From assembly GCA_902793685.1 (NCBI GenBank), contig CADBEN010000012.1, positions 1 through 61,583 of the forward strand: DNA of 61,583 nucleotides, in the 5' to 3' direction. The translations under genes were made by a program, and so were the position numbers. The notes beneath the pieces are model-generated. The model saw only the letters and a program-made list of their open reading frames with translations. It did no database searches and was not told the DNA's origin. The stretch is from an uncultured Lachnospiraceae bacterium (GTDB lineage Bacteria; Bacillota; Clostridia; Lachnospirales; Lachnospiraceae). How positions within the stretch are numbered: the stretch's first letter is position 1; each line of letters starts with the position of its first letter. This document shows positions 39,416 to 49,813 of this stretch, piece after piece.

Positions 39416-41317
39416 TTATTTGATCTCAATGCTGTTCAGGATCCGGTCCCCGAAGGTGCCTTCGTCAAGATCCACCTTCACGGCGCCGATGGAGAGCGCC
39501 GCGCCGTCCCGGATCTGGCCGACATACTCGGTCCACTCGTAGCCGATGTTTTTGTAGGTGCGGCCGGTCATTTCGATACCGCCGATCTCCCGGGTCCCGA
39601 TCTCTTTGAAGTTTTCGAATTTATCCTTGTAGAAATCAAAATCCTCAACATTTTTCTTGAAAGTGAACTGGATGAAGCCGGCGCCGAAGGTCTTGTTCAG
39701 ATCCTCCGTATTGTAGAGCTTGACGTCGCTGCTTCCGTCCTTCCGGGCCCAGCCCTTCTCCGGGTATTCGACCTCGACATCCAGAGTGTCGCTGCCGCCG
39801 AAGGTCTTCAGTGTCAGGGTCTCTTTTTTCATCGGAGCGTTTGCTGCTGCGGCTTTTTCCGCTTCCCGGGCCTCTTCCTGCAGAACGGAAAGATATTTGT
39901 CCTTTGCTTCCGAAGCCCTGAAGCCGCTGGAATTGAAGCTGCTGATGGTATAGACGCCCGGGGCCTTTTCCGCGTCCTTCTCGTCGAAGTTCACGTAGAT
40001 GAAGTGATTCGGGTCATCCGCGGAGACCCACTTGTAGAAGCGCTTGTTGCGCTTCATGTGGTCGCTGTACTCTTCTTTGTCGAACTGACCTTCCGTGCCG
40101 AAATACTCCGCAAGGTCCTCGTAGGTCATGTCGAAGGCTTTGGAGCTCTGGATCTCGTTCAGCCAGACATAGCCTTTCTGCACTGCTTCTTCGGAGACGA
40201 TGCCGTCGCCGCCGGACGCGTCCGATGCTGCCGCGCCTGCAGAGGAAGCGGCACTGCCGGCCCCGGCTTTTGTCTCAGCCTCCGTTTCCGGCGCTTCGGT
40301 TCCGGTACTTGCGGAAGAAGAGCCGGAGGAAGAACCGGCGGAGTCATCCCGCTTCATGACATAGGTCACGCCCTGCATGTCCAGGGTCAGGGTGTCGCCG
40401 CTGATGGTATAGGGGTACTTTGACACGCCGTACATCAGGACTTCCTTGTCGTTCCAGGTCACCTCCACCGGCGTGTTGAAGAGCAGGAAGGTTCCGCTGT
40501 GGTCGTCCCGGAGTTCGATGTAGGTGTCGCCCATACCGGCGGTGACCAGCATGTCGTGATGGACGGTCATGCCGTTGGCGGAGTACTCCCAGAGGGCGTA
40601 CTTCCGGGCACCTTCGGATCCTTTGCTGCTGCCGGCCGCAGCCGCGGTTTCAGCGGCTTTGGTTTCCGCAGCCGTGGTTTCTGCCGCGGTGGTCTCTGCA
40701 GCAGTGGTCTCTGCCGCGGTGGTCTCTGCAGCAGTGGTCTCCGCTGCGGCGGTCTCCGCAGCCGTGGTTTCGGCGGACGCTTCTGTCACACCGCTGCCGG
40801 TGTCAGCGTTCCCTTCAGCTTCCCCGAGCAGCGCGGCAAGGCCGGAGGTTTCGATCTCCGGCGGGACAGCGCCTTCCCGGAGCAGGATGACATCCGTGTC
40901 TTCTATGGTAAGCGTAAGGACACCGTCCTTCAGAGTTCCTTCCAGTGTCTCTGCTTCACCGTCGGCATAGAGGGAGATCTTTTCGCCGTCCAGCTTCCAT
41001 TTGACATTTTCCGGTTCCCCGTCCATGTTGAACACGGCGGTCTGGTCTTCCTTCAGCTCCACATAGAAGGATTTCTTCGCTTCCTCCTCAGTGGTCCCGG
41101 ACATCATCGCGTAATCCGCCAGGGACAGTCCCAGCAGGCTGAAGAGTTCATAGGTTCCGGCATTGGCCTGGAAAGCCGACGTCGTTTCGGGAACCGCTTT
41201 TTCAGGAGCCGCCTGCGCGGGGGCGGCCTCCTGCTTTTTTCCACCGCAGCCGGTCAACACTGACAACGCAATCAGCATGACGGAAAGAAACAGGGCAATA
41301 CGTTTTTGAATTTTCAT
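39416..41317 (-). CDS. Large lipoprotein with ETTAA repeats
   Basis: The 633-residue protein has a signal peptide and lipobox SVLTGC with Cys24. Two related beta-rich modules of about 100 residues each (SFYVELKEDQTAVFNMDG, and DTYIELRDDHSGTFLLFN) flank an ETTAA repeat linker at about 180-225. A C-terminal region has KTFGGSDTLDVEVEYPE and a terminal SIEIK. The modules look like duplicated domains for scoring extracellular substrates or ligands; no family is recognised. AGGAGG precedes the start on the minus strand. Function unknown. Confidence 0.8.
   Translation of the reverse strand: MKIQKRIALFLSVMLIALSVLTGCGGKKQEAAPAQAAPEKAVPETTSAFQANAGTYELFSLLGLSLADYAMMSGTTEEEAKKSFYVELKEDQTAVFNMDGEPENVKWKLDGEKISLYADGEAETLEGTLKDGVLTLTIEDTDVILLREGAVPPEIETSGLAALLGEAEGNADTGSGVTEASAETTAAETAAAETTAAETTAAETTAAETTAAETTAAETKAAETAAAAGSSKGSEGARKYALWEYSANGMTVHHDMLVTAGMGDTYIELRDDHSGTFLLFNTPVEVTWNDKEVLMYGVSKYPYTISGDTLTLDMQGVTYVMKRDDSAGSSSGSSSASTGTEAPETEAETKAGAGSAASSAGAAASDASGGDGIVSEEAVQKGYVWLNEIQSSKAFDMTYEDLAEYFGTEGQFDKEEYSDHMKRNKRFYKWVSADDPNHFIYVNFDEKDAEKAPGVYTISSFNSSGFRASEAKDKYLSVLQEEAREAEKAAAANAPMKKETLTLKTFGGSDTLDVEVEYPEKGWARKDGSSDVKLYNTEDLNKTFGAGFIQFTFKKNVEDFDFYKDKFENFKEIGTREIGGIEMTGRTYKNIGYEWTEYVGQIRDGAALSIGAVKVDLDEGTFGDRILNSIEIK
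40646..40780 (-). repeat. 15-bp tandem coding repeat (ETTAA linker)
   Basis: About eight imperfect 15-bp units encode Glu-Thr-Thr-Ala-Ala on the minus strand. The unit is in frame, so copy-number changes lengthen or shorten the linker without shifting the frame. Confidence 0.8.
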
Positions 41318-41511
41318 ATCTTTCTCCTCCTTAACAGTACAGTTTTTATGTGCTGCAGTTACATTATATCGGAATATGTATCTTTTTGGGACTGGGAGTA
41401 TGATAATACCGGGAACAAAGTCCGTAAAAACGGACTTTGGATACGATATACTTAACAGCAGAGGATCTCCGCAGAGAGCTGCGGGGAAGAAATTCCGGAA
41501 AGGAGAACCCC

Positions 41512-42702
41512 ATGAAGTTTTTTCATCTTTCGGATCTGCACCTGGGACTGCGCCTTTTCACCCGGGATCTCCGGGAAGACCAGGAATACATTCTTAACAG
41601 GATCGTCGAAGCGGCAGAGAAAGAGCAGCCGGACGCAGTGGTGATCGCCGGGGACATTTACGATAAGGCGGTGCCCTCCGCGGAGTCTGTGGAGCTGTTC
41701 GACAGCTTCCTGACGGGCCTGACGAAGGCAGCCCCGGAGGCGGCCATCATGATGATCAGCGGAAACCATGACAGCGCGGTGCGGGTGAACTGCTTCCGCA
41801 GTGTGCTGGGACGTCAGGGGATCCACATGATCGGCCTCCCGCCGGCAGATCCGGAGGAGCACATCGCAGTCATCACGCTGGAGGATGTCTTCGGGCCGGT
41901 GCATTTCTGGCTGCTGCCCTACATCCGGCCTTCCATGGTAAAGAACGTCATCGGGACAGAGGAGAACGGCAGCAGCTTTTCCTACGCGGAGACGCTGAAG
42001 CGGATGCTGGCGCGGGAGAATGTGGACCCGCAGGAACGGAACGTGATCGTAAGCCACCAGTTCTACCTGCCGGCAGGGAAAAAGGCGGAGAATGTAGAGC
42101 GGATGGATTCGGAGATCCGGACCGTCGGGAATATCGACGAGGTCCCGGCTTCGGTGCTTGCCCCCTTTGACTATGCGGCGCTCGGACACATCCACAAGCC
42201 CATGGAAGCGGGCGGACGCACAGTCCGTTACTGCGGGACGCCGCTGGCCTGCTCTGTCAGCGAGGCAGGGCAGCAGAAGGGGATCATCGTGGTGGAGATG
42301 GGGGCAAAGAAGCCTGCGGCGGATGCTGCCGGCGCTGCGGATGCGTCTCCGGAAACGGAGATCAGCACCCGGGTGATCCCGCTGAAACCCCTGCGGGAGG
42401 TCCGCATCGTCCGCGGGACCCTGGAGGAAGTGCTCTCAGCGCCCTCCGGCGATTACGTGACCGTCATCCTGACCGACGACGCGGGACTGGATGCCTTCGA
42501 CGCGCGGGAGAAGCTCGTCGAAGCGTTTCCGTATCTTCTGGAGATCCGCCGGGAGATTTCAAAGGGCGGGGGTGTCCGGACGGGGATCCGGACGGATGCG
42601 CTTCCGGAGCCGCTGGAGCTCTGCCGGATGTTCCTGAAGGAACCGGACGAAGAGACGGTGGAGATCCTGAAGGACGTCATCAATACAGTGAAGGAGGCGT
42701 GA
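41512..42702 (+). CDS. sbcD: Exonuclease SbcD
   Basis: The 396-residue protein is the nuclease subunit of SbcCD (bacterial Mre11-Rad50), which cuts DNA hairpins and protein-blocked ends. Metallophosphoesterase motifs are in order: DLHLGLR, AGDIYDKAVPS, GNHDSAVR, VSHQFYLP and GHIHKP. ATG 41512 follows AAAGGAG; an upstream extension in frame is unlikely. sbcC follows after 3 bases. The 60-bp palindrome near 17.4 kb is the kind of structure this enzyme can attack. Confidence 0.93.
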   Translation: MKFFHLSDLHLGLRLFTRDLREDQEYILNRIVEAAEKEQPDAVVIAGDIYDKAVPSAESVELFDSFLTGLTKAAPEAAIMMISGNHDSAVRVNCFRSVLGRQGIHMIGLPPADPEEHIAVITLEDVFGPVHFWLLPYIRPSMVKNVIGTEENGSSFSYAETLKRMLARENVDPQERNVIVSHQFYLPAGKKAENVERMDSEIRTVGNIDEVPASVLAPFDYAALGHIHKPMEAGGRTVRYCGTPLACSVSEAGQQKGIIVVEMGAKKPAADAAGAADASPETEISTRVIPLKPLREVRIVRGTLEEVLSAPSGDYVTVILTDDAGLDAFDAREKLVEAFPYLLEIRREISKGGGVRTGIRTDALPEPLELCRMFLKEPDEETVEILKDVINTVKEA

Positions 42703-42705
42703 TCC

Positions 42706-45700
42706 ATGAGACCGCTGAAGCTTACGATCCAGGCCTTCGGGTCTTACGGAAAGAGGACGGAGATCGATTTTTCGAAGCCCCGGCAGAACCTTTTCCTGAT
42801 TACGGGAGATACCGGTTCCGGGAAGACGACCATTTTCGACGCCATTGTCTTCGCGCTTTACGGGGAGGCGAGTTCCTCCTCCAACAAAAAAGAGGGTGTG
42901 ATCCTTCAGAGCCAGTATGCTGAAGAGGATACGGAGCCCTTTGTCGAGCTGACCTTCCGCTGCGGGACCGGGGGCGGGGAAGTGTACACCGTGCGGCGGA
43001 TCCCGCGTCATGTCCGCGCCCTGAAGCGGAAAAGCAGCAAGGGAAACACCACGAAGGAGGTCAATTCCTCGGTCGCGCTCACCATGCCGGACGGGGCGGA
43101 ATACCCGCAGAAGGAGACTGACCGGAAGCTTCTGGAGATCGTCGGGCTGACAAAGGAACAGTTCATGCAGGTCGCCATGATCGCCCAGGGAGAGTTCATG
43201 GAGCTTCTGCGGGCAAGCTCCAACAGCAAGAAGGAGATCTTCCGTAAGCTCTTCAACACAGGGGTCTACCAGAAGATCGTGGAAGAACTGGAGGAGCGGA
43301 AAAAGGCCAAGGAAGCGGAGATCCGGGAGATCAGGACTGCCTTCCTGCAGGAGATCTCTCATCTGTCGGTACCGGAGGATTATGACCGGGCGGATACGGT
43401 GCTGGAACTGAAGAAGCGGATCTCGGAAGGGCAGCTCTCCGCCTCCGGATCATTCCTGGAGGAGGCAGAGATCCTTTGCAGGGTGCTGGAAGCAAAGCAT
43501 GCAGAGGAAGAGTCGGTCCTCACGGAGCTCAGGAAGGAGCGGGACCGGAAGCGGGACGCCTTTACGGAAGCTTCCAGTCTGGACGCGCTGTATGTACAGA
43601 TGACGCATGCGGCGGAGATCATCCGGAAGTGCAGGGAAAAAGAAGCGGAGATCACGGATCAGGAAGTGCTGGCAGGCCGGATCCGGGATGCCTTTGATGT
43701 CCGGGACAGTTACCGGAGGTTTCAGGACGCAGAGGAACGTGTGAACTTTGAAAGCCGGGAAATGGCGCAGCTGGAGGCGGCCCTTCCCGGATACCGGGAG
43801 AACATGTTTCTGACGGCAGCCCGGCGGACCGAAGCCGGGAATGCGATGAATGAGGAAACGGAGTATTTCTCCAAAGTCTCGGACCGTGTCAGCCGGGCAA
43901 GAAAGGTCTTTGCGGAGATCCTGACGGCGGAGCGGGCGGTAAACGGATGGGAGATCCGTGTCAGGAATGCCGGAAAGACCGCAGAATCCGCAAAAACGGA
44001 AAAAGAAGCTTTTGAACAGGAGACGCTGAGACGGCAGGCACGGGCGGAAGAGCTTCGGAATACCGAAGCAGAGGAAGCAGCCCGGAAGGCGGCGGACGCG
44101 GAACTGGCCGGGATCCGGGGAGATCTCAAAGCTGCCGCGGATCAGGAGGAAAAAGTCCGCCTGCGGGAGGCTGAAGCCGGGAAAAGGCAGAAGATCTACC
44201 TCCGGGCAGCGCAGCTGTATGACGCGCAGAATGCGGAGAGTCAAAGGCTGCAGCGGGCTTTCCTCGACGCCCAGGCCGGGATCCTGGCCCAGACGCTGGT
44301 CCCGGGAGAACCCTGCCCGGTCTGCGGTTCCACGTCGCATCCGGTACCCTGTACTCTCACCGGAGAAGGCGCGGATGTGACCCGGGCGCAGGTGGATGCG
44401 GCAAAGGAAGCGGCCGACGAACTCAGCAGGAAACAGACAGAGGCATCCGGGCAGGCGAATGCCGCGAATGAGGCATGGAAGGCCGCGGCGGAAAACCTGG
44501 AACATCAGAAGACCCGGCTGTACCGACATATGGAAACTGCCGGGATCCTTCCGGAGAATTTCGGCGGCAGTCTGGCAGAGGCAGCACAGCATCTGGCAGC
44601 ACAGGAGCGGAAAGCGGAGACAGAAAGAATACGGATCCGCGCGGCACGAAAGGAGCTGGACCAGCTAAGGGAAAAGCTGGCAGGGGCGGATGCTTTCCGG
44701 AAGGAACTGGAAGAGAAGGCGGCACGGGCGGCCGAGGCGGTGCATGCCGCGGAGACAGAACTCGCGAAGAGCCGCACAGTGCTCCGGGGGCTGGAGGCAC
44801 AGAAGGAATTTTCCACGGAGGCGGAGGCAGAGCGGATCCTTGCGGAAGCAAAAAAGAAAAGAGAGCAGCGGCAGGCGCAGCTTGAGAAGGCAGAGACCGA
44901 AGCCGGAAGAGCAAAGGAACAGATGGACCACTGCAGCGCCAGGATCGGACAGTATCAGCTGAATCTGCCCAAGCTGAAGGATGCCATGGGTGACAGGAAA
45001 CGGGAGTATCAGGTCCTTCTCGCGGAGAAGCATCTGACGGTGGCAGAACTCCGGAGTTTCACAGAGAATTACCGGCGGGAAGATGCGGAAGCGCTCCGGA
45101 AAGCGACAGAACAGTTCCGCCGGGAAAAAGCCGCCGCGGAGGGCGCATGGAATACCGCCGTGGAAGCGGCGGGCGGCAGAAAACGTCCGGACCTGGATGC
45201 CCTTGCCGGGGAACAGAAGGCGGCGGAGGAGAAGCTTAAGACGGCGGAGGCATCGTTCCTTCATCTGCGGGACATGCTGAAGGAGGACCGGAAGATGGTG
45301 AACAGCCTGACACCGCAGCTCGCCTCCCGGAAACGCCTGATCTCTGAACACACAAAGCTGGATGAGCTTTACCGGAGTCTGAGCGGCAAAAATACGGACG
45401 GGCGCATGGATCTCGAGACCTATGTGCAGCGCTGTTATCTGGAGCGGATCCTGGACGCCGCGAATCTGCGGTTCAGGGAGATGTCCGCAGGTCAGTTTGA
45501 ACTCCGGATGGTAAAGGAAGAGATGGCAGGAAAGGGGAAGAACCGGGGACTGGATCTCATGGTATATTCCTATGTGACGGGAAAAGAGCGGGAAGTCCGG
45601 ACGCTTTCCGGCGGAGAATCCTTTATGGCAGCCCTCTCGCTGGCCCTCGGCATGGCGGATCAGATCCGCGAGAGTTCTGCTGCTGTGGCCCTCGACATGA

Positions 45701-45897
45701 TGTTCATCGACGAGGGCTTCGGATCCCTGGATGACCACGCGCGGAGCCAGGCGGTGCGGGTGCTGCAGGAGATGGCAGGCGGCGACCGTCTGATCGGAAT
45801 CATCTCCCATGTCTCCGAACTGAAGCAGGCCATCGAGGACCAGCTGCTCGTGACCCGGGACGAGCACGGCAGCAATGCAGTCTGGCAGCTCAGCTGA
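42706..45897 (+). CDS. sbcC: Exonuclease SbcC (Rad50-like ATPase)
   Basis: The 1063-residue SMC-like protein starts MRPLKLTIQAFGSYGKRTEI and has Walker A GDTGSGKTTIFDA near 31-43. Long coiled coils flank the zinc hook CPVCGSTSHP (Cys537 and Cys540). The C-terminal signature TLSGGESFMAALSLALGMAD and Walker B FIDEGFGSLD follow. All parts are intact and the length is typical. It is coupled to sbcD. Confidence 0.95.
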   Translation: MRPLKLTIQAFGSYGKRTEIDFSKPRQNLFLITGDTGSGKTTIFDAIVFALYGEASSSSNKKEGVILQSQYAEEDTEPFVELTFRCGTGGGEVYTVRRIPRHVRALKRKSSKGNTTKEVNSSVALTMPDGAEYPQKETDRKLLEIVGLTKEQFMQVAMIAQGEFMELLRASSNSKKEIFRKLFNTGVYQKIVEELEERKKAKEAEIREIRTAFLQEISHLSVPEDYDRADTVLELKKRISEGQLSASGSFLEEAEILCRVLEAKHAEEESVLTELRKERDRKRDAFTEASSLDALYVQMTHAAEIIRKCREKEAEITDQEVLAGRIRDAFDVRDSYRRFQDAEERVNFESREMAQLEAALPGYRENMFLTAARRTEAGNAMNEETEYFSKVSDRVSRARKVFAEILTAERAVNGWEIRVRNAGKTAESAKTEKEAFEQETLRRQARAEELRNTEAEEAARKAADAELAGIRGDLKAAADQEEKVRLREAEAGKRQKIYLRAAQLYDAQNAESQRLQRAFLDAQAGILAQTLVPGEPCPVCGSTSHPVPCTLTGEGADVTRAQVDAAKEAADELSRKQTEASGQANAANEAWKAAAENLEHQKTRLYRHMETAGILPENFGGSLAEAAQHLAAQERKAETERIRIRAARKELDQLREKLAGADAFRKELEEKAARAAEAVHAAETELAKSRTVLRGLEAQKEFSTEAEAERILAEAKKKREQRQAQLEKAETEAGRAKEQMDHCSARIGQYQLNLPKLKDAMGDRKREYQVLLAEKHLTVAELRSFTENYRREDAEALRKATEQFRREKAAAEGAWNTAVEAAGGRKRPDLDALAGEQKAAEEKLKTAEASFLHLRDMLKEDRKMVNSLTPQLASRKRLISEHTKLDELYRSLSGKNTDGRMDLETYVQRCYLERILDAANLRFREMSAGQFELRMVKEEMAGKGKNRGLDLMVYSYVTGKEREVRTLSGGESFMAALSLALGMADQIRESSAAVALDMMFIDEGFGSLDDHARSQAVRVLQEMAGGDRLIGIISHVSELKQAIEDQLLVTRDEHGSNAVWQLS

Positions 45898-46066
45898 GCA
45901 CCGGGAGATCCTTCTTTCCGGACGGAAAACAGGTGCAGACGTTCAAAGACTCAGTCGACTTAAGTCCTTACATTTAGTATAATAAGTGCAGGTTCAGGCT
46001 TGCGGCGCCGGGAAAAAGGCGCCGGAGGCCTGAATGCTGACTGATTATACAGATGAGGAAAGTCTG

Positions 46067-46813
46067 ATGGAGATCAAATTTATCGCGCACAGCGGATTTC
46101 TGGTACGGCTTCCTTCCGCGGATCTCCTGTTTGACTATTTCCGCGGAGAACTGCCGGAGCCGGAACCCGGCAAGCCTATGTTTGTCTTTGTGAGCCACGC
46201 CCACGCGGATCATTTTTCCAAAGAGATCTTTTCCCTGGCCGGGAAGAGCTCTCTGGTGACGTTTCTTCTTTCCGATGATATTCCATGGACGGAAGTACCG
46301 GAGGAGTGCGAACGGCAGGCCGAGTTCCCGGGACCGGATATGGAACTGTCCTTTCCCTTCCCCAATGGCGGGGAACTGACGGTGCGGACCTATCTCTCGA
46401 CGGACGAGGGGATCGCCTTCCTGGTCGATGCTGACGGGGCGCGGATCTACCACGCCGGCGATCTGAACGACTGGCACTGGGACGACATCGACCTCCCCTG
46501 GAATGAAGAACAGAGGAACGGTTATATGGCATCCCTTTCCGCTATCGCGGAGGTCGTGGAACAGGACGGAAGGATCCCGGATGCGGCCTTCGTGCCGGTG
46601 GACAGCCGGCTCGGGGAGTTCTTCTGGATGGGAATGGACGGATACATGCAGAAGGTCGGAGCAAGGTATCTTTTCCCGATGCATCTCTTCGGGGACAGCA
46701 AAGTTATAGCGCGCATGAAAGCGCACCCCTGCGCCGCGTCCTACGCTGACCGCATTCTCGGCACCGGGACGGAAGGGGAACAATTTGAGATCACGGAAGG
46801 AGAGACCGAATGA
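46067..46813 (+). CDS. UlaG-like MBL-fold hydrolase
   Basis: The 248-residue protein has the metallo-beta-lactamase motif SHAHADHFSKE near 50-60, with further ligand candidates in YHAGDLNDWHWD and MHLFGD. The overall pattern matches the MBL hydrolases annotated as UlaG-like or RNase Z-like. No signal peptide is seen. ATG 46067 follows GAGGAAA; a longer in-frame start is less likely. Its stop overlaps the pyrC start (ATGA). The substrate is unknown. Confidence 0.8.
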   Translation: MEIKFIAHSGFLVRLPSADLLFDYFRGELPEPEPGKPMFVFVSHAHADHFSKEIFSLAGKSSLVTFLLSDDIPWTEVPEECERQAEFPGPDMELSFPFPNGGELTVRTYLSTDEGIAFLVDADGARIYHAGDLNDWHWDDIDLPWNEEQRNGYMASLSAIAEVVEQDGRIPDAAFVPVDSRLGEFFWMGMDGYMQKVGARYLFPMHLFGDSKVIARMKAHPCAASYADRILGTGTEGEQFEITEGETE

Positions 46814-48156
46814 TCATGTTGAAGAAGGTCCGGCTGATCGATCCCGCAAGCCGGACAGACGGAATCAGGGACATCCTGATCTCCGAGGGGAAGATCACCA
46901 AGATCGGGGAACGACTGGATCTGGACGCATCGCTCATCGCGAGAGCGAAGGGGGAAGTCTTAAAGATCCTGGACTGCGAAGGACTCTGTGCGGCACCGGG
47001 ACTGGTGGACGGACATGTGCATTTCCGGGATCCCGGACTGACCTATAAAGAGGACATTGCCACCGGTGCGGCGGCTGCGGCGGCAGGCGGATTCACATCC
47101 GTCATCTGCATGGCCAACACCAAACCGCCGGTAGACAACGAAGACACGATCGTCGGCATCATCCGCAGGGGACGTCAGACCCCGATCCGTGTCTACAGCG
47201 CTTCCGCCATCACGAAGGGGATGGAGGGACAGGAACTGGTGGACATGAAGCTCATGAAAGAGTGCGGTGCCATCCTCTACACGGACGACGGCATGCCGAT
47301 TATGAAGGAAGAACTGGTGAGGGAAGCGATGCTGACCGCGCGGCGGCTGAAGCTTCCTCTGTCCTTCCATGAGGAGGATCCCCAGTATATTACAGAGCCG
47401 GGGGTGAACCACGGCGATGTGGCCGGGCGCATGGGGCTGACCGGAGCGGACCGGAAGGCGGAATCCACCATGGTGGCACGGGACTGCAAGCTTGCGCGGG
47501 AGACCGGGGCGACCATCGTGATCCAGCATATCAGCGCAAAGGAAAGCGTGGATCTGGTCCGGAAGGCGAAGAAAAACGGTGTCCGGGTCTTTGCGGAGGC
47601 GACGCCGCACCATTTCACCCTGACAGAGGAAGCGGTATCCCTGTACGGGACCAACGCGAAAATGAATCCGCCGCTCCGCACGGAAGAAGACCGGCAGGCG
47701 ATCATCGAGGGCCTGAAGGACGGAACTATCGATGTCATCGCGACGGATCACGCGCCCCACTCGAAGAGTGAGAAGGATCGTCCCTTCACCCAGGCTCCCA
47801 GCGGAATTATCGGCCTCGAGACGGCCTTTGCTCTCGGGATGATGAATCTGGTGGCACCGGGGCACCTGACCCTGAGCCAGCTGATTTCGAAGATGAGCAC
47901 AGAGCCGGCGCGGCTGTACGCGCTGGAGGCCGGTGCGGTGCGTGAAGACGGCCCCGCCGATATCATCCTCTTTGATCCGGAGAAGACCTGGGCATACCTG
48001 GTTCCCCAGAGCAAGGCGACGAATTCCCCGTGGCTCGGGAAGAGCCTGAAGGGCAAGGTGGTGATGACGATCTGCGGAGGGCAGATCGCCTATGAGGATA
48101 CGCGGGCTTTTGGGGAGCGCAGGCTTCCCATCGGAGCAAAACTGAAAGAGATCTGA
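46810..48156 (+). CDS. pyrC: Dihydroorotase
   Basis: The 448-residue amidohydrolase forms dihydroorotate in pyrimidine synthesis. The metal site DGHVHFRDPGLTYKED (HxH), the carbamylated-Lys region, HISAKESVDLV, ATPHHFTL, and TDHAPHSKSEKDRPF (catalytic Asp) are in order, and the AMNPPLR-type segment KMNPPLRTEEDR is present. This is the class I (PyrC long) form. AAGGAGAG precedes the ATG. No other pyr gene is adjacent. Confidence 0.93.
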   Translation: MIMLKKVRLIDPASRTDGIRDILISEGKITKIGERLDLDASLIARAKGEVLKILDCEGLCAAPGLVDGHVHFRDPGLTYKEDIATGAAAAAAGGFTSVICMANTKPPVDNEDTIVGIIRRGRQTPIRVYSASAITKGMEGQELVDMKLMKECGAILYTDDGMPIMKEELVREAMLTARRLKLPLSFHEEDPQYITEPGVNHGDVAGRMGLTGADRKAESTMVARDCKLARETGATIVIQHISAKESVDLVRKAKKNGVRVFAEATPHHFTLTEEAVSLYGTNAKMNPPLRTEEDRQAIIEGLKDGTIDVIATDHAPHSKSEKDRPFTQAPSGIIGLETAFALGMMNLVAPGHLTLSQLISKMSTEPARLYALEAGAVREDGPADIILFDPEKTWAYLVPQSKATNSPWLGKSLKGKVVMTICGGQIAYEDTRAFGERRLPIGAKLKEI

Positions 48157-48175
48157 ACGGGGGGAAGATACTTTT

Positions 48176-49813
48176 ATGATCAGTGCAAACGGCATTACGT
48201 TCCGGGTGGGGAAGAAGGCTCTGTTCGAGGACGTCAACATTCAGTTTACAGAGGGAAACTGCTATGGCCTTATCGGAGCGAACGGAACGGGAAAGTCTAC
48301 CTTCCTGAAGATACTGTCCGGCCAGCTGGAATCCACCAACGGCCATATTGCCATCACACCGGGCCAGCGTCTCTCTTTCCTGGAGCAGGACCACTTCAAG
48401 TACGATGAATACACGGTGCTGGATACCGTCATCATGGGAAACCAGCGGCTATACGACATCATGAAGGAGAAGGAACTGCTCTACGCAAAGGAGGACTTCA
48501 CCGACGAGGACGGCATTAAAGCCGCAGAGCTGGAGACGGAATTTGCCAACATGAACGGCTGGGATGCGGAGAGTGATGCCGCGAACCTCCTGAACGGCCT
48601 TGGCGTGGAGACGGATCACCACTATTCTCTGATGAAGGACCTGAACGGTTCCCTGAAGGTCAAGGTCCTGCTGGCGCGGGCGCTGTTCGGAAATCCGGAC
48701 ATCCTGCTGCTGGACGAGCCGACGAACCATCTGGATCTCGACGCCATCGGCTGGCTCGAGGAATTCCTGATCAACTTCGAAAATACTGTCATCGTGGTCT
48801 CCCACGACCGTTATTTCCTGAACAAGGTCTGCACCATGATCGCCGACATCGACTATGGAAAGATCCAGCTGTACGCCGGAAACTATGATTTCTGGTATGA
48901 GTCCAGCCAGCTGATGGTCCGGCAGATGAAGGAAGCGAACCGGAAGAAGGAAGAGAAGATCAAGGAACTGAAGGAGTTCATCCAGCGTTTCGCCGCGAAC
49001 GCCTCGAAGTCAAAGCAGGCGACCTCCAGAAAACGTGCCCTGGAAAAGATCGAGCTGGACGAGATGCGTCCTTCCAGCCGGAAATATCCCTTCATCGATT
49101 TCCGTCCGTCCCGCGATATCGGAAACGAGGTCCTGACGGTGGAGAACCTGACGAAGACTGTGGAGGGCGTGAAGGTCCTGGATCACATCAGCTTTACGCT
49201 GAACCGCACCGACAAGGTGGCGCTGGTGGGCCCGAACGAGCGTGCCAAGACGACTCTGTTCCGCATCCTGGCGGGAGAACTGGAGCCGGACGAAGGTTCC
49301 TACAAGTGGGGTCTCACCACTACCCAGTCCTATTTCCCGAAGGACAACACCAAGGCATTCTCGGGCGATGAGACCATCACCGAGTGGCTGACCCAGTATT
49401 CCGAGATCAAGGACGCGACTTACGTCCGCGGCTTCCTTGGGAGAATGCTGTTCCCGGGAGAGGATGGGGTGAAGCAGGTCAAGGTCCTGTCCGGAGGAGA
49501 GAAGGTCCGCGTCATGATCTCGAAGCTCATGATCAGCGGCGCCAACGTCCTCCTTTTGGATGAGCCCACCGACCATCTGGACATGGAATCCATTACCGCC
49601 CTGAACAACGGCATGATCAAGTTCCCGGGCGTCCTGATCTTCTCATCCAGAGACCACCAGATTGTCGAGACCACGGCGAACCGCATCATGGAAATCATCA
49701 ATGGAAAACTGGTCGACAAGATCACGACCTACGATGCTTACCTTGAGAGCGACGAGATGGCGAGAAAGAGATTTACTTATACTGTCAGTGAATCTGATGC
49801 GAAAGACGACTGA
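48176..49813 (+). CDS. ABC-F family ATPase (YkpA/YbiT type)
   Basis: The 545-residue protein has two ABC ATPase domains and a linker, as in ABC-F factors that act on ribosomes. Domain 1 has Walker A GANGTGKST and DEPTNHLD. Domain 2 has signature VLSGGEK and DEPTDHLD. Some motifs are weak: the first signature reads LNGSL (156-160), the second Walker A reads GPNERAKTT (352-360), and the second switch His is Arg492 (FSSRDHQ). The first two I believe are common in this subfamily; Arg492 is less expected. It lies 19 bases after pyrC. No resistance-type extension is visible. Confidence 0.85.
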   Translation: MISANGITFRVGKKALFEDVNIQFTEGNCYGLIGANGTGKSTFLKILSGQLESTNGHIAITPGQRLSFLEQDHFKYDEYTVLDTVIMGNQRLYDIMKEKELLYAKEDFTDEDGIKAAELETEFANMNGWDAESDAANLLNGLGVETDHHYSLMKDLNGSLKVKVLLARALFGNPDILLLDEPTNHLDLDAIGWLEEFLINFENTVIVVSHDRYFLNKVCTMIADIDYGKIQLYAGNYDFWYESSQLMVRQMKEANRKKEEKIKELKEFIQRFAANASKSKQATSRKRALEKIELDEMRPSSRKYPFIDFRPSRDIGNEVLTVENLTKTVEGVKVLDHISFTLNRTDKVALVGPNERAKTTLFRILAGELEPDEGSYKWGLTTTQSYFPKDNTKAFSGDETITEWLTQYSEIKDATYVRGFLGRMLFPGEDGVKQVKVLSGGEKVRVMISKLMISGANVLLLDEPTDHLDMESITALNNGMIKFPGVLIFSSRDHQIVETTANRIMEIINGKLVDKITTYDAYLESDEMARKRFTYTVSESDAKDD

